Part shown: one piece after another, positions 33,331 to 42,292 of the stretch
Numbering within the stretch: position 1 is the stretch's first letter
Layout: each line of letters starts with the position of its first letter
Assembly: GCA_011390345.1 (NCBI GenBank)
Contig: JAABSP010000035.1
Span: 1-54,806, forward strand
Source: Desulfobacteraceae bacterium
Lineage (GTDB): Bacteria > Desulfobacterota > Desulfobacteria > Desulfobacterales > JAABSP01
Reading direction: 5' to 3'
DNA: 54,806 nucleotides
The notes under the pieces: generated by a model
What the model saw: the letters and a program-made list of their open reading frames with translations, nothing else
Told to the model about the DNA's origin: nothing
The model's database searches: none
Translations under genes and position numbers: made by a program

Positions 33331-34212
33331 CTATAACCGTTTCACCACTTCCCGGAGATGATCGATCCAGATGTTCACGATCTCGTCATATTCCCCCAGC
33401 CCCTGGAGAACCGGAACAGCTTCGATGTTGGCTTTGGAAAGGATGGTTTTCCATGAATCGGGCCCATCGCCGGCCATGTCATTTCGGGCATGATCCCCGG
33501 CAACGGCCATCAGAGGCATGAGATAGGCCCGCTGCACCCCTTTGGGGGCCAGCATTCTGATGATATCCTGGATGGTCGGGTAGCTATCCACCGTCCCCAC
33601 GAACGTATTGAAATCCTTCTGCTGCAGATAGTGCATCAACGCAGGATAGGCCGCATTTGCCGGATGTTCGCTGCCGTGTCCCATGAGGATCACCGACTCC
33701 GATGTGGTCCGTTTGTCGGGAATCCGGGAGATAATGGCCCCTGCAACCGCTTCCATATCGTAGTGGTCTCCCAGAAGGGGAAGCCCGATTTCTATCCGCC
33801 GGAATCCTCCGGCCATCTGGCCGAAGAACTTGGCATTGCGGACCAGCTCGTGGTACTCCTCGCCTGCGATGATGTGCAGGGATTGAACCGCCACATGGGT
33901 GAATCCCTCCTCCATCATTTGGGATAGAGCCGTCTCCGGAGAGTCGAGTGTCTTGCCTTCCTTTGTCAGCTTTTTGCGGATCATCGAAGAAGTATAGGCC
34001 CAGCGGACCGGGATCTCCGGAAACGCGGCCCGCATCTTTTCGTCGATGTTGTCCAGCGCTTTCTGCGCCTCCGGAACACTGGTTCCGAATGCCACCAGCA
34101 GAATCCCCGTCTTTTTCTGGGGATTGGTGACCTCGGCCTGAGCCCACAGGATCGGAGCGGCCAGAAAAAAAAATACAAGACCTGCGGCAACTGCCCGGAT
34201 ACCTCTTCTCAT
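33331..34212 (-). CDS. cbiK: Sirohydrochlorin cobaltochelatase, exported CbiK type
   Basis: A 293-residue class II chelatase. It starts MRRGIRAVAAGLVFFFLAAP and continues ILWAQA, a signal peptide, so this copy should act in the periplasm. LLVAFGTSVPEAQKALDNID, the metal-binding histidine in VQSLHIIAGEEYHEL and the second histidine in ILMGHGSEHPANAAYPALM follow, then VAGDHARNDMAGD near the end. It inserts cobalt into sirohydrochlorin. Exported CbiK proteins are known from Desulfovibrio, where a role in metal or haem-precursor handling has been suggested. GGAGGG supports the ATG at 34212. It is the first gene after a cobalamin riboswitch. Confidence 0.92.
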   Translation of the reverse strand: MRRGIRAVAAGLVFFFLAAPILWAQAEVTNPQKKTGILLVAFGTSVPEAQKALDNIDEKMRAAFPEIPVRWAYTSSMIRKKLTKEGKTLDSPETALSQMMEEGFTHVAVQSLHIIAGEEYHELVRNAKFFGQMAGGFRRIEIGLPLLGDHYDMEAVAGAIISRIPDKRTTSESVILMGHGSEHPANAAYPALMHYLQQKDFNTFVGTVDSYPTIQDIIRMLAPKGVQRAYLMPLMAVAGDHARNDMAGDGPDSWKTILSKANIEAVPVLQGLGEYDEIVNIWIDHLREVVKRL

Positions 34213-34266
34213 GCCCCTTCCCTCCATCTTTTCCCTATGATTTGAAAGCACTCAAATCGAATCCAT

Positions 34267-34306
34267 AAAAAAAGCCCTTCAAGCTTTTCGATTCGCCTGA
34301 AGGGCT
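34267..34306 (-). terminator. Intrinsic terminator forming the riboswitch expression platform
   Basis: On the minus strand AGCCCTTCA (34306-34298) pairs with TGAAGGGCT (34281-34273) and is followed by seven T. It lies between the cobalamin aptamer and the cbiK start, so it would stop transcription when the ligand is bound. An anti-terminator pairing was not worked out. Confidence 0.88.
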
Positions 34307-34395
34307 GCACCCAGTTTCTTGACCCTTGTATTAGATTTGATCCGCGGAAACGGAGTTCCTCTCTTTTGCCATTCAAGAGGAATGTGATCACATCT

Positions 34396-34562
34396 TTCGA
34401 GGCAGGTCTTCTGGCTTCCGGATCATCCTAAAGACCGCGCCTTCCCACCCGGTTTTTCTCCGGACAGTGACATGAAATGCGGCTTTCGTCCCCGGTCACA
34501 GCGGCGGGACCGCTCCCGACTCCAACGGGATTCCCTATTAAGCGCTTAAAAAGCACCTCGCG
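34396..34562 (-). ncRNA. Cobalamin riboswitch aptamer
   Basis: Read on the minus strand, this segment contains the conserved core of B12 aptamers: a start near GAGGTGC, then GGGAATCCCGTTGGAGTCGG, the invariant CCGCCGCTGTGACC, GCCGCATTTCATGTCACTG, and the B12 box GAAGCCAGAAGACCTGCC at 34401-34418. Order and spacing fit a class I element. A terminator follows at 34306-34267. The whole cbiK to Gate-gene operon, including the embedded AAA-RloB pair, would therefore be shut down when cobalamin is plentiful. Confidence 0.95.
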
Positions 34563-34567
34563 GGTGA

Positions 34568-34596
34568 AGGGTATTGGATCGCCTGCAGTTTGTCAA
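34568..34596 (-). promoter_or_regulatory. Sigma-70-like promoter of the cobalamin operon
   Basis: TTGACA (34596-34591), a 17-bp spacer and TACCCT (34573-34568) on the minus strand place the transcript start near 34560, right at the 5' edge of the aptamer. Confidence 0.7.
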
Positions 34597-34634
34597 GGGG
34601 GATTTGAAAAGATTGCTGTCGAATCCCCTCTGCT

Positions 34635-35777
34635 TCAGGAGGTCGCCGGGTCCCGAGCCTGCTTGTCTGCTGAGATATCCTCCGGGGCTTCTGACGCATG
34701 GGGGGACTCTGCCTCCGACTTGTGGTTGTTGTTCTCCTTGAGCAGCCCCACCCGGCGGGCTCTCTTCTCCCAGAGGGTCCTGGCCAATGCCTGCATGTCC
34801 ACGGTCTTGTCGGCCTCGTCCACGATCTCCAGGCCGAAGAGGGTCTCCACCACATCCTCCAGGGTGACGATCCCCTCCATGCCGCCGTACTCGTCCACCA
34901 CCAGCGCAATGTGCTCCTTGTTGTCCAGGAGGAACTCGAAGAGCTGGGAGAGAAAATCATCACCGGAGACGGCCTTGATCTCCCGCTTGAATTCCTCCAG
35001 CTTCCGGTTGTTCTGATCCCGGGCCTGGGCCAGCAGGATTTCGTCTTTGAGTACGAAGCCGGTGATATCATCCCGATCATTGCTGTAGATGGGAATGCGG
35101 GAGAAGGGGGTCTGGTGGTGAAGATTCATGAAATTCTCCACCGTCATCTTCTCTTGGAGCGCGAAGACCACTGTCCGGGGGGTCATGATGTTGCGCACCT
35201 TGGAGGAGCGGAACCGGAAGAGGTTTTTCAGGATGCGGGACTCCTTGGCCTCCAGGTGCCCCTGCTGGGCTCCCAGATCGGCCATCGCGGCAAACTCCTC
35301 CCGGCTGAATCCGCCCAGAGGAGATGTGCCGGCCATCCCTTTGGTCAGCAATTCAGAGAGGAGTACAAAGGGATAGAGGATGATGACGAGGATACGGATC
35401 AGCGGTGCGATGGGGACTGCAAGGCCTCTCCAGTAGCGGGCTCCCAGGGTTTTGGGGATAATCTCGGAAAAGATCAGGATCAGCAGCGTCAGAATTGCGG
35501 AAATTATGCCCACATACTGGCTGCCGTAGATTTTAGCAGCCTCTGCCCCGGCCCCGGCCGCGCCAGCGGTATGGGCCACGGTGTTGAGGGTCAAAATCGC
35601 GGCCAGGGGCCTGTTGATGTTGTCCTTGAGCTTTTTAAGGGTTCTTCCCGCCCCTTTCCCCCTTTTTTCCAGCGTGGCGATGAATGGGGGGGTAATGCTC
35701 AGCAGAACGGCTTCGGCAATGGAGCAGAAGAACGAAAAGAGAAGCGCGACCAGAACATAAAAAATTAGTAATGACAT
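34635..35777 (-). CDS. CNNM/CorC-type membrane protein with CBS domains
   Basis: 380 residues. An N-terminal CNNM membrane domain (about 1-150) has SFFCSIAEAVLLSITPPFIA and the conserved FSEIIPKTLGARY. A CBS pair follows (about 195-320: VRNIMTPRTVVFALQEKMT, HQTPFSRIPIYSNDRDDITG, HIALVVDEYGGMEGIVTLED). The acidic C-terminal tail has no CorC/HlyC domain, so it is the short form. Relatives transport or sense magnesium or sodium ions, and older annotations call them hemolysins. It lies upstream of the riboswitch, with a separate unit behind. Confidence 0.9.
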   Translation of the reverse strand: MSLLIFYVLVALLFSFFCSIAEAVLLSITPPFIATLEKRGKGAGRTLKKLKDNINRPLAAILTLNTVAHTAGAAGAGAEAAKIYGSQYVGIISAILTLLILIFSEIIPKTLGARYWRGLAVPIAPLIRILVIILYPFVLLSELLTKGMAGTSPLGGFSREEFAAMADLGAQQGHLEAKESRILKNLFRFRSSKVRNIMTPRTVVFALQEKMTVENFMNLHHQTPFSRIPIYSNDRDDITGFVLKDEILLAQARDQNNRKLEEFKREIKAVSGDDFLSQLFEFLLDNKEHIALVVDEYGGMEGIVTLEDVVETLFGLEIVDEADKTVDMQALARTLWEKRARRVGLLKENNNHKSEAESPHASEAPEDISADKQARDPATS

Positions 35778-35901
35778 CTTTTGTTTACAGGGTTATCCTT
35801 TTTTGGAATAAGGGAGACCATTTGTTCCTGTTCCTTTGATCTCAAAGTAGTTCATCCATCGGAAAAGTTCAAGAATTACTTCTACATTTGGAAGAGAAAT
35901 C

Positions 35902-36549
35902 TTACTTCTGCTCCAGTTCCAGCACCCGGAGTTCGGCCTCTTTTACGCCGGGGAGATCCTCCATGCTCTTTCGGGCCTCGTAGATGATGCGCCAGTTTCG
36001 GAGTTCAAGGATATTATCCCCTTGGGCCAGCAGGTTCGACTTGTTGGCCAGATGAACCGCCTGGCCCGGATTCTCCCGCCGGAGCTGGATCTCGGCCATC
36101 AGGCTCCAGAGCTTGGGATTGTTTCCGTCGATCCGCAGGGCCCGTTCCATGGTCGCGAAGGCCTGATCCAGCTTCTTGTTCTCCATCAGCACCTGGGCCT
36201 TTTTGATGAGCCGGGCCGTCAGGTTATTGAACTCGTAAGGGTTCTGGTTTTCGGTCCGGATATCGGCCCGGGCCCCGAGCTGCCGGGGGGGAGGGGTCGG
36301 CTCCAGGCTCTCCTCTTCGATGAGGGGCGCTTCGTTCTGTGCGGTCGAGGGAAATTTCCTCTCCCTTTCCGTCTTCCCGCCGGGAGGTGGCGTGCGCACG
36401 ATTCGGGGGATCTCCCGGTTTCCGGTCTCTGTCACGGGTCCGGGCGTGGTTCTGCCCTCCCGGTCGATATAGACCTTGGTGCAGGAGAAAGAGCCGAATG
36501 TCAAGAACAGCACCAGCAGAAAGTGTAATCTCTTTCGATGGACAATCAT
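35902..36549 (-). CDS. TPR-containing envelope protein next to PBP1B
   Basis: 215 residues. The N-terminus MIVHRKRLHFLLVLFLTFGS ending FSC at residue 23 looks like a signal peptide with a possible lipidated cysteine, though the lipobox is weak. A proline-rich low-complexity stretch (about 30-95) follows. The C-terminal half holds tetratricopeptide-like helices (AQVLMENKKLDQAFATMERA, LWSLMAEIQLRRENPGQAV). The start overlaps the penicillin-binding-protein gene by 4 bp (ATGA), so the two are co-translated. A PBP1B-activating lipoprotein role, like LpoB or CpoB, is an attractive but untested inference. Confidence 0.75.
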   Translation of the reverse strand: MIVHRKRLHFLLVLFLTFGSFSCTKVYIDREGRTTPGPVTETGNREIPRIVRTPPPGGKTERERKFPSTAQNEAPLIEEESLEPTPPPRQLGARADIRTENQNPYEFNNLTARLIKKAQVLMENKKLDQAFATMERALRIDGNNPKLWSLMAEIQLRRENPGQAVHLANKSNLLAQGDNILELRNWRIIYEARKSMEDLPGVKEAELRVLELEQK

Positions 36550-38930
36550 TCAAAAACCTCCTTTAACCAGTTGAATATTCCCGGTTTTGAGCTTGGACGT
36601 TCCTCACTTTCCGGCTCGGTATCCGGAGCCGGAGGCGTTTCGGGCTCCAGCCGGCAGGAGTAGAAGGCCTCGGGCGCGGAGCCGGCGATAAAGGGAACCG
36701 AGACAGCTCCTGCGCAGAAGGCTTCGGTCCTGGCCTCCATAAAGGGCTCTACCACCACCCATTCCACAGATTGAGGCCGGGGAAGGGAGAGGGGTTCTGC
36801 CGCGATCCGGTTCATGATCTCTCCCCAGACCCGCAGAGCCCCGGACGCGCCGGTGAGTCCGGTCGGCCCGTTGTCATCCCGGCCCACCCAGACCGTTGCA
36901 AGCCGGTTTCCGGTGAACCCGGCAAACCAGCTATCCTTGAGATCGTTGGTGGTACCGGTCTTGCCCGCGGGGGCAAGGTCTCGATTTACAATATCCATCA
37001 GCCGTCGCGCAGTCCCTTCCACAGCCACGGCCTGGAGGCTGGTGTTGATGAGAAAGACCGGGCCCGGATCGAAACTCTGACGCACGGTCAGCGGATACCG
37101 CTGCAGAGGCTTGTGATCGGGCGTATAGACGGATCGGATCGCTCGGGCCGGGGAGAAGAAGCCCCCGGCCGCCAGGGTCTGATACATCTGGGCCACTGCC
37201 AGGGGGGAGAGTTCCAGGGTCCCCAGCAGCGTTGAAGGGTAGGGGGGGATCTTCTCTTCCACCCCCAGTTTTTTAAGGGTCTCAAAGACCTTTTCCAGGC
37301 CCATCCCCATGCCCAGCCGCACCGTGGCCGAGTTGTAGGAGTGAACCAGTGCCTCATACAGCGGGACATAGCCGTGGTACTGCCGGTCGTAGTTCTTGGG
37401 AATCCAGGGCCCCTGATGCTTGTCAACAATCTCCATCCGGCTGTCGTCGATGGGGGTGATCAGGGTATATTTTTCGGGCTGGGAGAGGGCAGTCAGATAG
37501 ATCGCGGGCTTGATCAGAGAGCCGATGGGACGCTTTGCATCCAGTGCCCGGTTGAAGCCCGGAAATCTCGGGGTTCGTCCCCCCATCAGGGCCAGCACCT
37601 CGTTTGCGGCCGTATCTGTCACGATCACCCCCGTCTCCAACCTCTCCTCCGGGGCCGCATCCGGCAGGTTGCGCCGCTCTTCCAGCGCGGCCATCCCTTC
37701 GGTCACGGCCCCCTCCACGGCAAACTGGGCCTGGGGATCGAAGCTGGTGAAGATCCGCAATCCCTCAGTGCGCAGATCCTCCTCCCGGTACTCCTTCAAA
37801 AGCTGCCGCTTGACCAGATCGGTGAATGCGGGGAAGATCTCGGTTCCCCCGGCCTCGATCTCGATCACCGCAAGGGGCATCTGCTTTTCCGCGGCCGCCT
37901 CATCCTCATTGACCAGCTTCAGCTCGGCCATGATGTCGAGGACCATGTCCCGCCTCTCCTTGGCCCGCTCCGGGTTCCGGCGCGGGTCGTAAAAGGAGGG
38001 ACCCTTGAGTATGGCGACCAGCAGCGCGACCTCTCTGGGCCGCAGATCCTCCAGGGGCCTTCCGAAATAGAAGTGGCTGGCAAGGCCGAAGCCGTGAATG
38101 GCCCGGCTGCCATGCTGCCCCAGATAGACCTCGTTGAGATAGGCTTCCAGAATCTCATCCTTGTCATATCGGGACTCCAGAATCATGGCCATGATCATCT
38201 CGTCGAACTTCCGCTTGAATGTCCGCTCCCGGGTGAGGAAAAAGTTCTTCACGAGCTGCTGGGTCAGGGTGCTTCCCCCCTGGGCCTTTCGCAGGCTTCT
38301 GATATTGGCAATCAGGGCCCGCAGGATCGACAGGGGCGCGATGCCGTGATGACGGTAGAAGCTTCGGTCCTCCACCGCGATCAGGGTCTGAATCACCAGG
38401 GGAGAGGCTTCTTTGAGCTTCACCAGAATCCGGTCCTCCTGATGGGTGGGATAGATGCTGGCTATCCGGGCCGGGTCAAGCCGGAGACCGTCCGATGCCT
38501 TGCCGGTCTCCACATCGGTGATCTCCTGCATCCGGCCATTTTCGATCTTCAGCCGGAGCTTTTTTGCCGGCTCTGAGCCATCTTCAAAGGTGAAGGAGCG
38601 GGAGAAGAGGATAAACTGATTCTCTTCAACCGAATAGCTCCCCGGGCCGTCGAGTGCCTCCACCTGCCGGTACCGCATCAGGTCGAATTCCTGAGCCAGT
38701 CCTTGGGGGGAGATCGCCATTCCCGGATAGAGTTCCAGAGGCCGCGCGTAGATCCGCGCGGGCAGCTCCCATTTCTTCCCGGCAAATTTCATCTTTACCA
38801 CATCGCTCAGCTCCCGGGAATGGTAATATAGCCAGACCCCCGCGACGATGAAGATCAGCAGAAGGAGAACTCCTGCAATCAGGGCCTTTACGCCGCAGCC
38901 TATTTTCCTTCGATCATTTTTTCGTGCCAT
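36546..38930 (-). CDS. mrcB: Bifunctional penicillin-binding protein 1B (transglycosylase/transpeptidase)
   Basis: 794 residues. A basic start and one transmembrane helix (about 15-33) lead to a PBP1B-type region (LELYPGMAISPQGLAQEFDL near 65-84). The glycosyltransferase domain has the catalytic glutamate in AVEDRSFYRHHG (residue 187) and QGGSTLTQQLVKNFFL (217-232). The transpeptidase has the active serine in KRPIGSLIKPAIY, YNSATVRLG (SxN box) and KTGTTND. All catalytic motifs are present. It polymerises and cross-links peptidoglycan in the periplasm. It is followed by the TPR protein gene with a 4-bp overlap. Confidence 0.95.
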   Translation of the reverse strand: MARKNDRRKIGCGVKALIAGVLLLLIFIVAGVWLYYHSRELSDVVKMKFAGKKWELPARIYARPLELYPGMAISPQGLAQEFDLMRYRQVEALDGPGSYSVEENQFILFSRSFTFEDGSEPAKKLRLKIENGRMQEITDVETGKASDGLRLDPARIASIYPTHQEDRILVKLKEASPLVIQTLIAVEDRSFYRHHGIAPLSILRALIANIRSLRKAQGGSTLTQQLVKNFFLTRERTFKRKFDEMIMAMILESRYDKDEILEAYLNEVYLGQHGSRAIHGFGLASHFYFGRPLEDLRPREVALLVAILKGPSFYDPRRNPERAKERRDMVLDIMAELKLVNEDEAAAEKQMPLAVIEIEAGGTEIFPAFTDLVKRQLLKEYREEDLRTEGLRIFTSFDPQAQFAVEGAVTEGMAALEERRNLPDAAPEERLETGVIVTDTAANEVLALMGGRTPRFPGFNRALDAKRPIGSLIKPAIYLTALSQPEKYTLITPIDDSRMEIVDKHQGPWIPKNYDRQYHGYVPLYEALVHSYNSATVRLGMGMGLEKVFETLKKLGVEEKIPPYPSTLLGTLELSPLAVAQMYQTLAAGGFFSPARAIRSVYTPDHKPLQRYPLTVRQSFDPGPVFLINTSLQAVAVEGTARRLMDIVNRDLAPAGKTGTTNDLKDSWFAGFTGNRLATVWVGRDDNGPTGLTGASGALRVWGEIMNRIAAEPLSLPRPQSVEWVVVEPFMEARTEAFCAGAVSVPFIAGSAPEAFYSCRLEPETPPAPDTEPESEERPSSKPGIFNWLKEVFE

Positions 38931-39034
38931 AATATAAATGTGATGAGCATCCAGAGTTTCATCCCGAACCGGGAGCTGCGGATCTCCCGGGAGTCGTAGT
39001 CGAGAAGCTGTGAGACATATTGACTTCTGATGCG

Positions 39035-39063
39035 ATCATAACGGTGAACCGGGGATTATGCAA
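39035..39063 (-). promoter_or_regulatory. Sigma-70-like promoter for the PBP1B gene
   Basis: TTGCAT (39063-39058), a 17-bp spacer and TATGAT (39040-39035) on the minus strand, about 105 bp upstream of the ATG at 38930. Confidence 0.6.
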
Positions 39064-39199
39064 CCCAAAGATCCTTTTTTTCCTCCCAATCAGCCGGGAA
39101 TTATGCTACCTTTCTCCTTTAGATCCATAATGCCCTGTTTCCCCGGAAAAGGGCAATTTCAAAATAGATCCGTCCAATGAAAAAACCGGAAGTCACCCC

Positions 39200-41329
39200 A
39201 TGAAAAAAGATCCGACCCGTGAGGCGCTGAAGGCAGAGAACGAACAACTGAAAAGAGAACTCAGGGCAATGGCCGAAAAGAGCCGTGTCGAACAGGCTCT
39301 GAAAGAGAGCGAGCGGAAATACCGGCAGTTCTTCGAGGAATCTCCGGTCTCCCTCTGGGAACAGGATTTTTCAGCCTTAAAAGCGCACCTGGACCGGCTG
39401 AAAAAAGAAGGGGTTACAGACATCCGGGGCTATTTTGAGAAAAGGCCGGAACAGGTAAAGGAACTTGCCCGCCAGGTGCGGATCATCGACTTGAATCAGG
39501 CGACATTGCGGATCTACCGGGCCAAAAGTAAATCCGAACTCCTGTCCGGGATCTCGAAGGTATTTATCGAAGAATCCTACCGGGGCTTTATCCATGCGCT
39601 GGTAGCGATTGCCGAAGGAGAAACCCTCCTGGTGGAGGAGAAGAGACACCAGACCCTTGACGGCGATATTCTGCACATCCAGCTTCGATGGTCTGTGGCG
39701 CAGGGATATGAGAAGAGCTATGCGCGGGTGCTGGTCAGCATCCTCGATATCACCGAACTGAAGCGAACCGAGCTGGCCCTCCGGGAAAGCGAGGAGAGAT
39801 ATCGGTTTCTCTTCAATAAAATGATCAACGGTTTTGTCCTCTGCCGGGTTCTCTATGATGAAAACGGTGCGGCTCAGGATCTGATTTCGCTTGAGATCAA
39901 CCCCGCATATGAGCGGATCACGGGATTTGGGGCACATCAGGTTCTGGGGAAGCGGGCAACCCGGTTACTGCCGAACCTCGATCCGGAATGGTTCGACATC
40001 TTTTACCGCATCGACCGAAAGGGCGAATCGATCCTGCGGGAGAGCTACTTGTCCGATCTGGACATCTGGCTGAGGATCGCGGGCTTTCCGGTAAAGCCGG
40101 GCCATATCGGCTTCACCATCGAAGACATCACCAGGGAGAAGCGGGCTCTGGAGCGGCAGGAGAAGCTGGAGAACCAGATCCGCCACATGCAGAAGATGGA
40201 GGCGATGGGAACCATGGCCGGTGGAATCGCACACGAGTTCAACAACATGCTCGGGATCATCCTCGGGAATGCGGAACTGGGAATGGATGAACTTTCCGAT
40301 GACCACCCGTCCCTGTTCAATCTCCGCCAGATTGAAATGACCACTCTTCGGGCAAGGGATGTGGTGAAACAGCTCATCCGGTTCAGCCACAAGATGGAGG
40401 AAGGAGAACGGACAATTTGCGATATGCGCACGGTTCTGTCGGATGCGATGAAGTTGCTCCGGCCTCTGATACCGGTCAATATCGAGATCCTTGAGGCGAT
40501 TGCTGCCCATTGCCCGCCCATAAAAGCGGATGCGGCTCAGCTCCACCAGTTGATCATCAATATGGGAACCAATGCGATCCATGCCATGCAGGAGAAAGGG
40601 GGCGAGCTGCAGGTTACCCTCAATGAAGTTCAGGTGAAGCCGGACCGGGAAATCCGGGAAGAGACGTTGCCCTTAGATCTTCGGGCCGGCCATTATGTCC
40701 GTCTCATCCTGTCCGATACCGGCTCTGGTATTCCGCAGGAGAACCTTGGGCGGATTTTCGATCCCTACTTTACCACAAAAGAGATCGGAACCGGCTCCGG
40801 CATGGGGCTGGCCGTGGTCCACGGCATCGTCAATGGACATGGCGGGGGAATCCATGTCAACTCAATTCCCGGCAGAGGAACCGATTTCCATGTTTTTCTC
40901 CCGGCAGCACCGGAAAAGCCCCCCGAGAATTTGGCTGCGGTCGCCGCGTTTCCCCGGGGCAGGGAGCGGATACTGTTCGTGGATGACGAGCGGCCCATCG
41001 TTGAAATCGGCCGGTACCGGCTGATAATGCTCGGATATGAGGTGGCGGCCTATACGGAACCCTCCAAGGCTTTTGCAGCTTTCTCCGAAGCGCCCCATGA
41101 CTTCGATCTGCTGATCACCGACATGACCATGCCGGAGATGACCGGTGATATCCTGGTTCAGAAGGTCAGAAAGATCCGCCCCGACATGAAGATCCTTCTC
41201 TGCACCGGCTACAGCGATCGGATGGACCCCAGGAAGGCGGCCCGGCTTGGGATCGGCTATCTGATGAAGCCGATTTCCCGGAAGGCGTTTGCCGAGGTGG
41301 TGCGGCAGGTTCTGGATGGAAAGATATAA
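39200..41329 (+). CDS. PAS-domain hybrid histidine kinase with C-terminal receiver
   Basis: 709 residues, soluble. A short coiled coil (AENEQLKRELRAMAEKSRVE) opens the protein. A PAS-like domain of unusual type follows (about 40-190: PVSLWEQDFSALKAHLDRLK, DIRGYFEKRPEQVKELA, IIDLNQATLRIYRAKSKSEL). A second PAS (about 200-315) and the kinase core with phospho-histidine in TMAGGIAHEFNNML come next. The ATPase domain has LSDTGSGIPQENLGRIFDPY and GTGSGMGLAVVHGIVNGHGG. The receiver (about 595-705) has DLLITDMTMPEMTGDIL and a conserved lysine in GYLMKPISRKAF. The first PAS-like domain is shared with the kinase at 45393-47465. No regulator gene adjoins it. Confidence 0.9.
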   Translation: MKKDPTREALKAENEQLKRELRAMAEKSRVEQALKESERKYRQFFEESPVSLWEQDFSALKAHLDRLKKEGVTDIRGYFEKRPEQVKELARQVRIIDLNQATLRIYRAKSKSELLSGISKVFIEESYRGFIHALVAIAEGETLLVEEKRHQTLDGDILHIQLRWSVAQGYEKSYARVLVSILDITELKRTELALRESEERYRFLFNKMINGFVLCRVLYDENGAAQDLISLEINPAYERITGFGAHQVLGKRATRLLPNLDPEWFDIFYRIDRKGESILRESYLSDLDIWLRIAGFPVKPGHIGFTIEDITREKRALERQEKLENQIRHMQKMEAMGTMAGGIAHEFNNMLGIILGNAELGMDELSDDHPSLFNLRQIEMTTLRARDVVKQLIRFSHKMEEGERTICDMRTVLSDAMKLLRPLIPVNIEILEAIAAHCPPIKADAAQLHQLIINMGTNAIHAMQEKGGELQVTLNEVQVKPDREIREETLPLDLRAGHYVRLILSDTGSGIPQENLGRIFDPYFTTKEIGTGSGMGLAVVHGIVNGHGGGIHVNSIPGRGTDFHVFLPAAPEKPPENLAAVAAFPRGRERILFVDDERPIVEIGRYRLIMLGYEVAAYTEPSKAFAAFSEAPHDFDLLITDMTMPEMTGDILVQKVRKIRPDMKILLCTGYSDRMDPRKAARLGIGYLMKPISRKAFAEVVRQVLDGKI

Positions 41330-41447
41330 AAGCTGAGGACCATACAGACCATTGTTTTCTAAGGCAGGTACTCCGCCCATTTTGTGAAGCAGCATAACGC
41401 ACGTCAGAAAGACCGAACATTCACACCAAAAAAAGAGGAGGTTTGCC

Positions 41448-42239
41448 ATGTGGATTGCAGGAATCATACTGATTGTTGTTGCAGGGGGGCTGTTTTACGG
41501 TTCCCAGTCCCGGAAAAAGAAGGTGGAGGAGATGACCTCCACCGAGACCGCAACGGTGCAGTTTCTCAAATCCCTTGCCGATTCAATGGAGGAAGGGGTC
41601 GGAGAAGGGCATCTGCAGTATGCCACAGAGGTAAAGGGGAAAGTGGTCTGCAGCGATCCGATCCGATCGGAGATCGCAGAGGAAGAGTGCGTCTACTATT
41701 CCATGCGGGTAAAGCGCAAGTATGAGGAGACCTATTATGAGACGGACAACGATGAGAAAGAGGTGCGCAAGACCCGCACATCCACTGAAACCCTTTCCAG
41801 CAACTCCCGATCGGTCCCCTTTCATGTGGATGACGGAACCGGACAGATCAAGATAAACCCCGGAAGGGCCGAATTTGTCCCGACAACCATTATCAACAGA
41901 TTCGAGCCCCATGCCGATACTGGCGGCAAGATTCAAATGGGCCACTTTTCCTTTGATGTTCCCTTTGGCTTTGATGATGATCGGCACCGAACCCTCGGCT
42001 ATGCCTTTGAAGAAGAGGCCATTCTCCCGGGGCGGGATCTCTATGTGCTCGGAGAACTTACAGATGCGGACGGCGAGCTTTCCATCCGGCATCCCGCGGG
42101 AGAGGGCCGGTTCATCATCAGCGCAAAGTCTGAAGAGGAACTTATGGAGAGCGCCCAATCCGGGATGAAATGGATGATGATCGGGGGAATTATCTGCGCA
42201 GTTGCCGGTATCTGCCTGATCATTTTCGATTTTGTATAG
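41448..42239 (+). CDS. GIDE-domain (MUL1/MAPL-like, RING-less) membrane protein
   Basis: 263 residues. A transmembrane helix at each end (MWIAGIILIVVAGGLFYG, and WMMIGGIICAVAGICLIIFD) brackets a beta-rich domain. It carries VKGKVVCSDPIRSEIAEEEC, YYSMRVKRKYEE, SVPFHVDDGTGQIKINPGRA and EEAILPGRDLYVLGELTD, the arrangement of the GIDE/E3-ligase-associated domain of MUL1-like proteins. It lacks the C-terminal RING, as bacterial versions do. AGGAGG lies before the ATG. It stands alone between a kinase and a P-type ATPase and ends at a bidirectional terminator. Function in bacteria is unknown. Confidence 0.75.
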   Translation: MWIAGIILIVVAGGLFYGSQSRKKKVEEMTSTETATVQFLKSLADSMEEGVGEGHLQYATEVKGKVVCSDPIRSEIAEEECVYYSMRVKRKYEETYYETDNDEKEVRKTRTSTETLSSNSRSVPFHVDDGTGQIKINPGRAEFVPTTIINRFEPHADTGGKIQMGHFSFDVPFGFDDDRHRTLGYAFEEEAILPGRDLYVLGELTDADGELSIRHPAGEGRFIISAKSEEELMESAQSGMKWMMIGGIICAVAGICLIIFDFV

Positions 42240-42240
42240 G

Positions 42241-42276
42241 GAAAAAGGCCGAAGGATTTCCCCTTCGGCCATTTTT
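42241..42276. terminator. Bidirectional intrinsic terminator
   Basis: GGCCGAAGG (42247-42255) pairs with CCTTCGGCC (42262-42270) with A and T runs on the two sides, between convergent genes ending at 42239 (+) and 42293 (-). Confidence 0.9.
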
Positions 42277-42292
42277 CCCCAGTAAAAAAAGA

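Noticed and set aside
34213-34266. Small gene between the riboswitch and cbiK
   Set aside because: Only the terminator and a leader are present; the short frames lack motifs.
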